Shown here in pieces: positions 37,597-45,390 of a DNA stretch of 64,000 bases. The stretch is from the NCBI GenBank assembly GCA_038400315.1, contig CP151667.1:3917174-3981173 (forward strand). The letters run 5' to 3'. Made by a program: the position numbers and the translations under genes. Under the pieces are notes generated by a model. The model saw only the letters and a program-made list of their open reading frames with translations, did not search any database and was not told the DNA's origin. Each line of letters begins with the position of its first letter. The stretch's first letter is position 1. Source of the stretch: Isosphaeraceae bacterium EP7 (GTDB taxonomy: Bacteria > Planctomycetota > Planctomycetia > Isosphaerales > Isosphaeraceae).

Positions 37597-38778
37597 TCAG
37601 CTTCGCCAATGATCCCAGGCCCAACTTATGGCCTCCGGGTGGGGTTTCTTCTCCAGATGCTCGAGAGAGTGGTTGGGCACCCCGAGCCGAGCGGCATCCG
37701 GGCCCGTCTCGCGAAATTTGATGCAGAACGTCGTCGGCTCGATGGCGAAATGGCCCAGGTCGAAGGCCCGATGATGCGTTGCGCACAGCACGATCCCATT
37801 CCTCGGGTCGTCCGACCCGTTGGCTTTCTTGGGTCGAAGGTGTGCCGCGTCGAGCAGCTCGACGACATCGAAGCCGCAGACGACGCACTTCGGGCCGTAA
37901 CGCTGGAGGACGCGGAACTTGAACCGCTGCTGGCCTTCGCGGGCGGGGACCACACGCGTCTTGCGGGACGCATCGTCGATCAGTTGGAAAGGTCCCTCCG
38001 GGATCGAGTCCGCTTCCGTCGTGGTGATGATCGCTGCCGGCTGTTCCTCGAAGCTCACGAGGAACGAACCGCATTCGTCGTCCCAGGCCTCGATCCTACC
38101 GAGTCGGACGTCGCGCGTGGCGGCATTCGGCGAGGGATAGCTGATCACGAAAACGGGCAGGCCGAGGCGGCCGGCCGCCTTCGTGGCCTCGACCTCGGCC
38201 CGGTCACGTCCGTCGCCCCTCCGGGTGCTCGGGTAGTGATAGATGATGCAGTTTTCGGCGAGGTCATCCGCATAGGACCGACCCGTGTGGAGTAAGCCCA
38301 CGGTCACGCCATCGCGGGCAGGGCCGACGGACCCCGTGACGACCTTATTGACCCAGATCCCTTGGGCACCGCCGAAGATGCCGAGCTCGCGGAGGATAGA
38401 GGGAGCGACTCTCAACGGTCCTCCGGCTTCTGACAGGCTCGACCACATCCCACGGCGCCGCTCGCGTTCTTGCACGATCGCCTCGGCCACGACGCCAACT
38501 CCCGGGGTCCGCCTCACGACGTCGAAGCCGAGGCGACGTAGGGCCGAATTGGCCTGCCCGTGAGCTTCGCCTCCGCTGAATTCGTCGGGCCGGAGGAAAT
38601 GCCCCGCCGAGTGGCGGAAGGCGAGCCCAATCGCGGCCTTGGGAGGGTAGCGTCTGCCGTCGTGGACCAGCTCATAAACGGTGGGTTCCCCGAAGGGATG
38701 CTCGGCTCCAGCATCGAGCTCGGCGAGGGCGAGGAGGACATGCTCGCGGGTCAGATTTTCGGGGATGGCCCTGGGCAT
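37597..38778 (-). CDS. HNH endonuclease with McrA-like N-terminal domain
   Basis: A 393-residue protein. The N-terminal about 90 residues (NLTREHVLLALAELDAGAEH, YELVHDGRRYPPKAAIGLAF, DEFSGGEAHGQANSALRRLG) match the head domain found in ScoMcrA-like type IV restriction enzymes. Residues about 110-270 form an alpha/beta region with GIWVNKVVTGSVGPARDGVT that may be an SRA-like base-recognition module; this is uncertain. The C-terminus is an HNH nuclease (CVVCGFDVVELLDAAHLRP, then NGIVLCATHHRAFD). The likely role is cutting modified foreign DNA. It lies between the BrxD/helicase block and the Roc/caspase cluster. Confidence 0.85.
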   Translation of the reverse strand: MPRAIPENLTREHVLLALAELDAGAEHPFGEPTVYELVHDGRRYPPKAAIGLAFRHSAGHFLRPDEFSGGEAHGQANSALRRLGFDVVRRTPGVGVVAEAIVQERERRRGMWSSLSEAGGPLRVAPSILRELGIFGGAQGIWVNKVVTGSVGPARDGVTVGLLHTGRSYADDLAENCIIYHYPSTRRGDGRDRAEVEATKAAGRLGLPVFVISYPSPNAATRDVRLGRIEAWDDECGSFLVSFEEQPAAIITTTEADSIPEGPFQLIDDASRKTRVVPAREGQQRFKFRVLQRYGPKCVVCGFDVVELLDAAHLRPKKANGSDDPRNGIVLCATHHRAFDLGHFAIEPTTFCIKFRETGPDAARLGVPNHSLEHLEKKPHPEAISWAWDHWRS

Positions 38779-39022
38779 GAGTTGTCGCCTCTGCTCCTGG
38801 CAACGATCGTAGGAGCGTGACGATTAGCACCGCAACGCAACGCTCCATGACGAGCTGCGAGACGAAGGTAACCACCGGAGTCCCCCCGGTCGATGGGCAG
38901 CCCACGGCGGGTGAGAAGGCCTGGCTTCCAGATCGGCCCGGCCCGTTCGGTCCGACGGCCACGGGCATCCTTTTGCGGAAAAGATTCGGCAGGTCTCGGC
39001 TCGAGCGATCACGACACAGCTT

Positions 39023-39320
39023 TCAGATTTCGACGACTCGACCCCGCTTCCTCCGCAAGATATCCACGATGTAGAGCTCGCACGCGGCCTTGCTCACCAG
39101 GTTGCCCTGCGATAAATATTGGCCGACTGCCTGCTCGTCCAGGTGACGGTTCTCGAGGAGGCGTAGCAGCACGCGGTTGCACGCCAGCTTGAGCTGGCAG
39201 TCATAGTGCTGTTTGAGGGCGACCTACGCATGGAGGTCACGCGGATGGTGACCTCGGAATCCCAGAGGCGAGGACTGACGCTGAAGAGCTTGCAGTCGCT
39301 GCCGTTCGCATTATCGACCC
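39023..39320 (-). pseudogene. Decayed gene fragment of unknown family
   Basis: Read from the minus strand, codons ending at the TGA 39023-39025 give QHYDCQLKLACNRVLLRLLE, then NRHLDEQAVGQYLSQGNLVS and ACELYIVDILRKRGRVVEI, clearly protein-like. Upstream, a different frame carries SDCKLFSVSPRLWDSEVTIR. The frames must have been joined by an indel near 39225, and no start codon remains. I cannot name the family. Confidence 0.4.
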
Positions 39321-39322
39321 AT

Positions 39323-39547
39323 GCGTCTGAGTTCAGAGTTGAGCGTCGGGGTTGAAGTCAAGTACCCGATTGATGAGCTGATCGATCTTCCTCCCGGTCT
39401 GGTCCCGGCCGGCTTGGCGGACGATCTCCACGGCCCTCAATCGGTGATCGCCCCTCGGAAGATCGGCCGAGTTGATGCCGAGCTCTTGCGCGATCTGGGC
39501 GAGTTGCCCCTCGGTCAGGTCGGCCACAGCATCGTGCAGAAGGCGTG
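39323..39547 (-). repeat. EAD-coding direct repeat, copy 1
   Basis: 225 bases at the 3' end of the Roc-COR gene that are about 90 percent identical to 44111-44330 in the caspase gene, same orientation. The likeness extends a few bases past the stop codon, so a DNA duplication or gene conversion made the pair. Copy 2 lacks five bases near 44187/44188. Confidence 0.85.
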
Positions 39548-41636
39548 CGTCCGACCTCGCCCGTCCTTCGCTCGTCGGGCCGCTCTCGGAAACCACAACA
39601 TCGCCTCGCTTCTTTCTGGGGATCGCCTCGCGATCACCTGCCTGCTTCCCTCGACGAGGCGTCCCCGGGCGGCGCGGCTTGCCGGCTCGCAGGTCGGTCC
39701 ACGCCGGCCGGATCGCCTGCCCCGGGCTCAAGGTCTCCACCCTCCGGAGGAGCTCCTCGATGATTATCCGGCCCTTCTCGCCCCAGGCGCTGAAGACGAT
39801 GGTGCCCGCCGCGCTTGGGCCGTCCGGCGTTATGGTCGAGTCGAGGCGGACCACCGTGTCCGCCTCCGGGTCGCGGAAGCAGCAGCCGTAGCGCCAGTAG
39901 TCGGCGGTGTCCCCGCTTGCCTCACCCAGCATGGCAAGGAGGCTGCGGAGCAACCCGTCGTGCAGGAAGCGAAACTCCACCCGGGCCGCCACCTCGGCGG
40001 ACCCCGGGTCGCGTAATCGAATGTTGGGGTTGTTCAGTTGAAACTGGGCCAGCGTGGGCAGGTGGTCCGGCGCCACGTACTCCCACTCCCGGTCGTGCGT
40101 CGGGCCAGTCATACGGAAGCGGAAGCAGATGCCGCAGCCGAGCATCATGTCGATGAAACGCGCCTGATCACCGAGGCTGTGCCCCTTCTCGTCCCAGAGC
40201 CAGATCCCCAGATCGTCGCAGGTAAACCGGCCGCCACTGCGACGAAGCCGATTCACGCATCGGTCGCGGTGGAGCACCGCGTAGATCGCCTCCAGGGCCC
40301 AGCCCTGGTCGAGCAGGATCTCGCCTCGGAACAGGCCCGGTCGGTAGAAGAGGAATCCCGTGCGATGGAGGTAATCGGCCAGCGCCTTGGGGTCGCTCAC
40401 GTCTCCCCGGCCCGCCTCGCAGAGCTCGACGAATCTGGCCCAGGGGACGGTGCGATATTCTCCCTCCGCCGGTTTCCTGTCCTGGTCGGCGGCGAGCCAA
40501 TCACGCAATCGGTCGCGGACGCGTACCCGCCCCGCCCCGATCTTCAGCGGGGGGCGTACTTTGATCAGGTACTCCAGCGCCGACTTGAGGTAGGGCTTGA
40601 GCCGATCCAGCCCGTCGCCCTTCTTGGAGCTGGCCTGGATCACGTAGGCCCGCTTGAAGTCGGCGTAGGCGTCCTGCTCGACCCTGCCCAGCTCGGCGGT
40701 GGGGTCGTCGAAATGGCTCTGGACGATGATCACGGGGGCGTCGACGCCCGCGACCGATCGGACGAAGTCGAGCCAGTAGGCGAGCGGGCGGTTGCGCATC
40801 GCGAGCCCGTCGTGCACGACGGCGCCGGTTTCCATCTCCGGGTGCCAGAGGATGACGTAGAGGGCGTGCTTCTGGAGGAAGAGGGCGTGGGTCCCGTGGT
40901 AGACGTCCTGGCCGCCGAAGTCCCAGATGCCCAGGTGGACGGACCTGGTGTCGTCGACGCTCAGGGGGAATCGTTCGATCTCGACACCATGGGTGCTCTC
41001 GATCGAGGGATCGAAGGCCTTGCCGCACAGGCGGCGTCGCAGCTGGGTCTTGCCCGCACCGCCATTGCCGAGCAGGAACAGCTTGACCACGTCGTCGTCG
41101 CCCGCCGCGAAGTCGGCGTCGGCGTAATGGGCCCGCACCTCGTCGCGAACGTTCTCAAGCTCGCCGCCGTACACTCCCTCATCGAGGTCGTCGAAGTGGC
41201 ATCCCTGCAAATAAAGCTGGTCTAACTGGTCAAGGAGCGGTCGAACACTCGAGAAACTCCGCAGGCTTGGGCACCCATGCAGGTTCAGTAACGTCAAGTT
41301 GGTCAGCTCGGACAGCGACGAGATGTCTGCGAGCCGATCGCACCCGCCCAGGTCCAGCGAGGTCAGCCCGGTCAGACCGGTCAACGCAGAAATGTTCTCG
41401 AGCTGCTTGCACCCGCTCAGGTCCAGCGAGGTCAGGCCGGTCAGCCCGGACAGAGCCGAGATGTCCGCGAGCCGCCTGCACCAGCCCAGGCCCAGCGAGG
41501 TCAGACTCGCGAGTTCTTCAATCTGTTCCGGCAACACATCCAGCCCCAAGGCGCACAATTCGAGCCTGAGAGATCCATTCACACGGGCCGCCGCGATTAG
41601 GCGACGGGCTTCGGCCATGGCTTTGTCAGGCGACAT
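39333..41636 (-). CDS. LRR-Roc-COR GTPase with C-terminal effector-associated domain
   Basis: 767 residues from the ATG at 41636. Leucine-rich repeats occupy about 30-150 (LTSLDLSGCKQLENISALTG units, about 23 residues each). A Roc GTPase follows with P-loop GNGGAGKT (K196), switch II-like DFGGQDVYHGTHALFL, and QSHFDD in the guanine-specificity position. COR-like and winged-helix regions span about 330-620 (VRDRLRDWLAADQD, WALEAIYAVLHRDRC). The last about 72 residues (ARLLHDAVADLTEGQLAQIA, then QELGINSADLPRGDH) are an EAD shared with the caspase at 44.0-45.2 kb. The start lies 23 bases from an IS1380 element, and the frame upstream matches the membrane fragment beyond it, so the true protein was probably longer. 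Confidence 0.88.
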   Translation of the reverse strand: MSPDKAMAEARRLIAAARVNGSLRLELCALGLDVLPEQIEELASLTSLGLGWCRRLADISALSGLTGLTSLDLSGCKQLENISALTGLTGLTSLDLGGCDRLADISSLSELTNLTLLNLHGCPSLRSFSSVRPLLDQLDQLYLQGCHFDDLDEGVYGGELENVRDEVRAHYADADFAAGDDDVVKLFLLGNGGAGKTQLRRRLCGKAFDPSIESTHGVEIERFPLSVDDTRSVHLGIWDFGGQDVYHGTHALFLQKHALYVILWHPEMETGAVVHDGLAMRNRPLAYWLDFVRSVAGVDAPVIIVQSHFDDPTAELGRVEQDAYADFKRAYVIQASSKKGDGLDRLKPYLKSALEYLIKVRPPLKIGAGRVRVRDRLRDWLAADQDRKPAEGEYRTVPWARFVELCEAGRGDVSDPKALADYLHRTGFLFYRPGLFRGEILLDQGWALEAIYAVLHRDRCVNRLRRSGGRFTCDDLGIWLWDEKGHSLGDQARFIDMMLGCGICFRFRMTGPTHDREWEYVAPDHLPTLAQFQLNNPNIRLRDPGSAEVAARVEFRFLHDGLLRSLLAMLGEASGDTADYWRYGCCFRDPEADTVVRLDSTITPDGPSAAGTIVFSAWGEKGRIIIEELLRRVETLSPGQAIRPAWTDLRAGKPRRPGTPRRGKQAGDREAIPRKKRGDVVVSESGPTSEGRARSDARLLHDAVADLTEGQLAQIAQELGINSADLPRGDHRLRAVEIVRQAGRDQTGRKIDQLINRVLDFNPDAQL

Positions 41637-41652
41637 CGAGGGGCCCACCAAT

Positions 41653-41658
41653 TCAACC
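41653..41658. repeat. Target-site duplication, left copy
   Basis: TCAACC directly before the IS1380-family element; the same six bases follow the element at 43365-43370. IS1380 elements usually give 4-5 bp, so the true duplication may be slightly shorter. Confidence 0.55.
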
Positions 41659-43364
41659 CCGGATTTCCCAGATGAACCCCTGAGCATGGCACAGGACTTG
41701 CGCGAACCTCCCTGGTTTTCCTGGGTATTCGCTCTCTTCCTGCCGTCATGACAGGAGCTTCTGATGGGTGACTGCCAAACCGAACCGCTCCGACCCCAGT
41801 TCGACCGCCGCCTCCGCCTCGAATTCCACGGGGCCAAGGTGACCAGCGATGCCGGCCTGCTGGCCTACCGCGAACTCGACGACGCCCTCCAGCTCACCGA
41901 CTCGGCCGCCGACGAGCTGCACGACACACGGACCGGCCGGAACACACGCCACGGCCTCGCGGCCCTCTTGCGTCAGTCCCTCTTCAGCCGCCTGGCCGGC
42001 TACGAGGATCTCAACGACGCCGAGCGATTGCGCGTCGATCCCGCGATGCGCACCGTGGTCGGAGGTCGCGCCAAAGACCATCCCGCCGCCTCGACCAGCG
42101 AGATCGGCCGGTTCGAGACCGAGACGCTCACGACTCGCGAGAACCTGAACCGGCTGATGGACCTGTCAGGCGAGTGGATCAATCGCGCGCACCAGAACCG
42201 CAAGCTCACCCGGATCGTCCTCGACATGGACAGCTCGGTGAGCGAGACCTACGGCCAGCAGCAGGGCGCCGCCTACAACGGCCACTTCGGCTGCACCTGC
42301 TACCATCCCCTGTTCGTGTTCAACCAGTTCGGCGACCTGGAGCGCGTCATGCTCCGGCGGGGCAATCAGCACAGCGCCAAGTTCTGGCGGCGGGTGCTCC
42401 TGCCGGTGATCGCCCGCTACCGCGAGTTGAAGATCCCCAGGTTCTTTCGAGGCGATGCCGCGTTCGCCTCGCCCAAGCTGTTCCGGCTCTTGGAAGCGGA
42501 GAGTTACTGGTACGCGATCCGTCTGAAGGCCAATGCCGTTCTGGAGCGACAGATCGCCCACCTGATGAGGCGACCCGTGGGCCGCCCCCCGAAGAAGCCG
42601 AGAGTGATCTACCACAGCTTCCGCTACCAGGCGAAGTCGTGGGATCGCTCGCGTCGGGTGGTGGCCAAGATCGAATGGCACGCGGGCGAGTTGTTCCCGC
42701 GGGTCGGCTTCGTGGTCACCAACCTGAGGCGGAGCCCGAAGCGGGTGATCAAGTTCTACAACGGCCGCGGCACGGCCGAGCAGTGGATCAAGGAGGGCAA
42801 GAATGCGCTGAAGTGGACGCGGCTGTCGTGCCGCCGGTTCAAGGACAACCAGGTGCGGCTCCAGTTGTTCGCCCTGGCCTACAACCTGGGGAACTTCCTG
42901 CGCCAGCTGGCGCTGCCTCGTGAAGTGAAGCACTGGAGCTTGACGACATTGCGTGAGAAGCTGGTCAAGATCGGGGCCAAGGTTGTCCACCACGCCAAGG
43001 CGGTGACGTTCCAGCTGGCGGAGGTGGCGGTGCCGCGTGCGTTGTTCGCAGCGATCTTGGTCCGGATCGGTCGGCTGCGAGCCAGCCCCCAGCCGGCCTG
43101 GGAGTGATCTGGTCAGATCGTGGAGGCGGGTTCGTAACGATGAGGGCGGAGACGGTACGCCCATGAGTCTTCGAGCGAGGGCACAAAGGCCGTCGCAGAA
43201 GCTCGAGGGCGTGCTCGGGAGGCGCGATGAGGCTCAAATCCATCGGTCAAATCCGGAGGCGAGTTGACCGAGCCCATCCGGCATGCTGGAATTGGTTCGT
43301 GGGGCACCATCGAGGGGGCCAAACCGGCTGGTCTCATCGGTCATCTGGGAAATGTCGGTTTAGG
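41659..43364 (+). mobile_element. IS1380-family insertion sequence
   Basis: About 1.7 kb, the usual size. Both ends carry ATTTCCCAGATGA in inverted orientation (41663-41675 and 43340-43352) inside longer imperfect repeats; the outermost bases are CC on both sides. One intact transposase gene is inside. It is flanked by TCAACC repeats, and it splits an open reading frame that continues on both sides. Confidence 0.82.
41764..43107 (+). CDS. IS1380-family transposase
   Basis: A 447-residue DDE transposase, apparently intact. The family signature is strong: VLDMDSSVSETYGQQQGAAY, then NGHFGCTCYHPLFVFNQFGD, with the first Asp in DMDS, the second in RFFRGDAAFA and the Glu in GTAEQWIKEGK. Length is normal. 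It is transcribed opposite to the genes it interrupts. About 257 bases separate its stop from the right end of the element. Confidence 0.95.
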   Translation: MGDCQTEPLRPQFDRRLRLEFHGAKVTSDAGLLAYRELDDALQLTDSAADELHDTRTGRNTRHGLAALLRQSLFSRLAGYEDLNDAERLRVDPAMRTVVGGRAKDHPAASTSEIGRFETETLTTRENLNRLMDLSGEWINRAHQNRKLTRIVLDMDSSVSETYGQQQGAAYNGHFGCTCYHPLFVFNQFGDLERVMLRRGNQHSAKFWRRVLLPVIARYRELKIPRFFRGDAAFASPKLFRLLEAESYWYAIRLKANAVLERQIAHLMRRPVGRPPKKPRVIYHSFRYQAKSWDRSRRVVAKIEWHAGELFPRVGFVVTNLRRSPKRVIKFYNGRGTAEQWIKEGKNALKWTRLSCRRFKDNQVRLQLFALAYNLGNFLRQLALPREVKHWSLTTLREKLVKIGAKVVHHAKAVTFQLAEVAVPRALFAAILVRIGRLRASPQPAWE

Positions 43365-43882
43365 TCAACCCGCGATAGCGCTCGGATCATGAATGTGCAT
43401 GCCAACGTCAGGAGCAACTGAGGGAAGGTAAAGATCATTGTGAAAAAGAGCTTCAGACTGAGGTCTTCGGGGAGATATCGCCCCAGGATATACAACGGGA
43501 GGATTGGTATTGAAAGGAAGAGAGAGGTCGAGAACGTCGCATTCGGGAACATCCGTCCAAACGCGATAAAAATGAGGAGGATCATCGAACCGATGGACAC
43601 GAATTTGACGACGAACGGTGCATGTCGCCAGTGATGCCCCGTCAGGGAATAGAGCCCGAGCAGGACGAAATTCATCATCCCGATGACCCCAAAATCCATT
43701 CCAAAATATTCGAAACCGAAGAGTGACCATGGCTGGAAGATCTTCTGGATCCAGATGTATTCCATGAGGATGACCACTACGGCGATAAGCAGAGCCGTTA
43801 GTCGAATAAACTGGATTTGTCGAATTCTAGAACGAGCATTGATAAATGTCGGGAAGTATCGTCGAAATGTGGGCCGTTCCAT
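43334..43882 (-). CDS. Five-span membrane protein, C-terminus cut by IS1380
   Basis: 182 residues. Five membrane segments can be read, centred on LTALLIAVVVILMEYIWI, DFGVIGMMNFVLLGLYSL, FVSIGSMILLIFIAFGRMF, SLFLSIPILPLYILGRYL and LFFTMIFTFPQLLLTLACTF. The last about ten codons (beginning DLNRHFP) come from the IS right end, so the stop is foreign. With the IS and one TCAACC copy removed, the frame continues ALSRV-ELVGPS-MSPDK into the Roc-COR gene, giving a 945-residue membrane-LRR-Roc-COR-EAD protein. Whether the parts were once one protein or two abutting genes is not certain. GAAGG precedes the ATG by eight bases. Confidence 0.72.
   Translation of the reverse strand: MERPTFRRYFPTFINARSRIRQIQFIRLTALLIAVVVILMEYIWIQKIFQPWSLFGFEYFGMDFGVIGMMNFVLLGLYSLTGHHWRHAPFVVKFVSIGSMILLIFIAFGRMFPNATFSTSLFLSIPILPLYILGRYLPEDLSLKLFFTMIFTFPQLLLTLACTFMIRALSRVDLNRHFPDDR
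43365..43370. repeat. Target-site duplication, right copy
   Basis: TCAACC directly after the IS1380-family element, matching 41653-41658. Confidence 0.55.
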
Positions 43883-44022
43883 AATTGGACCTTCGACCTT
43901 CTGCCTGCAAGGCGAAGCCGACGCCGTCCCGTCGAGAATGCCCAAAAGACAACGGGGTTCCAGCTGACTTGCGCCAGCTGCAGGCCTTGCCCGTTGTGAG
44001 ACCGGGAGTTGGTGAATATCGG

Positions 44023-45231
44023 TCAACCTATGATCCGCGAGATTTTGGGCAAGCCGATCGACGAAACTCGGGGCATGCCCCCGAAATTGGCAGGGCTCAC
44101 TTCGCCCCGGGCGTCCGAGTTCAGAGGAGGGCGTCGGGGTTGAATCTGCGTACCCGATTGATGAGCTGATCGATCTTCCCCCCGGTCCAGGCCGGCACGA
44201 CGGACGATCTCCACGGCCCTCGATCGGTGATCGCCCCTCGGAAGATCGGCAGGGTTGATGCCGAGCTCTTGCGCGATCTGGGCGAGTTGCCCCTCGGTCA
44301 GGTCGGCCACGGCATCGATCAGAAGGCGTGGATCGGGCGCGTGAAGAAGCGGAAGCGATCGGGATCCTGCCTGGGGAATATTCGCCGGCTGCGGGACGGG
44401 GCCCGCCCAGTCGAGTCCCTTGGGCAAGAGCTCCCCGCCCGCGTAGAACGCGAGCGGAAAGTTAATCGTCAGCTGGGAGGTGTCCAGGATTGGGATTTGG
44501 TCACCCCGCGCACGCTTCGGCACCGACTGGCTAATCCAATGAAGGACGTCGAGGAAATAGGCCCGGCCGTCTCGTTGCCGACACCCGTACCCGGCGAGCG
44601 CCTCAAGGAGAGCCTCGGTAAAGACGCTGTAGTGCTTGCCGAACCAGGACTTCTGGTCCCTTCCGCAGCTCGAAATAAAGGCTCGCCCGTTCATGCCCCC
44701 TAGCTCGGAATAGTCGGGCAGAAAAGGGCCGTCGACGAAGGAGGAATCACGCGTGCTTCCCTTCGAGGCCTGCCCGACGGAGGAGATCCCCCCTGCGTGG
44801 CAGCAATCGAGCAGGACGAGCACGCCTTTCGCCGGGATCCTCCGGATTTTCTCGCAGAACTCGGCGTCCGTGATGGCGGTGCGCGCGAAATCGTCGGGAT
44901 CGAATCCCTCCGGCAATAGGTAGTACTGACCGACGTCCGCCCGCTTGCCCCCGTGACCCGAGTAGTAGACGATCGCGATCGACTCCTCATCCCTGCAGCA
45001 ACGCTCCGCGAGGTCGTCCAGCGCAGCGAGGATGTTCTCCCGCGTGGGACGGTCTGTCGCCGATACCGCGCCTCCGACCAGCACCCGGACCTGACCGGCC
45101 GGATAGCCGCATCTCCGGGAATCCATCAGGAGGTTCGCCACCGCCTTCGCATCGCCGATCGTCACCGGCAGATCGTCACCGACCCCGATAATGACTGCGT
45201 GCCCTTGCATGAAACATCGAGGGCTTGCCAT
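44023..45231 (-). CDS. Caspase-like peptidase with frameshifted C-terminal EAD
   Basis: 402 residues from the ATG at 45231. It has a peptidase C14 domain (about 5-245) with the catalytic dyad intact: H93 in YYSGHGGKR and C144 in LLDCCHAGG. Strand 1 is QGHAVIIGVGDDLPVTIGDA. After a linker comes the EAD (RLLIDAVADLTEGQLAQIAQ, then ELGINPADLPRGDH), nearly identical to that of the Roc GTPase. Five bases are missing at 44187/44188 relative to the other copy, so the last helix is read out of frame and the stop moves from 44121 to 44023. EADs recruit effectors by like-with-like contacts, which makes this the predicted effector of the GTPase. The gene lies between the kinase-like gene and the membrane-GTPase gene. 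Confidence 0.88.
   Translation of the reverse strand: MASPRCFMQGHAVIIGVGDDLPVTIGDAKAVANLLMDSRRCGYPAGQVRVLVGGAVSATDRPTRENILAALDDLAERCCRDEESIAIVYYSGHGGKRADVGQYYLLPEGFDPDDFARTAITDAEFCEKIRRIPAKGVLVLLDCCHAGGISSVGQASKGSTRDSSFVDGPFLPDYSELGGMNGRAFISSCGRDQKSWFGKHYSVFTEALLEALAGYGCRQRDGRAYFLDVLHWISQSVPKRARGDQIPILDTSQLTINFPLAFYAGGELLPKGLDWAGPVPQPANIPQAGSRSLPLLHAPDPRLLIDAVADLTEGQLAQIAQELGINPADLPRGDHRSRAVEIVRRAGLDRGEDRSAHQSGTQIQPRRPPLNSDARGEVSPANFGGMPRVSSIGLPKISRIIG
44111..44330 (-). repeat. EAD-coding direct repeat, copy 2
   Basis: 220 bases in the caspase gene matching 39323-39547. The copies differ by scattered substitutions and a 5-base gap that breaks the reading frame here. Confidence 0.85.
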
Positions 45232-45390
45232 GGGATGTCCACCGTGACCGGAGAAAAAGGCCACCAGACGCCCTCGGGGACGCCGGGCGGAGATGTACGA
45301 GGCTTCGATGCACCGAGGGTGACGCTTGCCCGGGGCTGCCGATACGCGAGATGGTCGTGCGAGACCGGCCCGTGGGTCGTAGCCGTGGCA

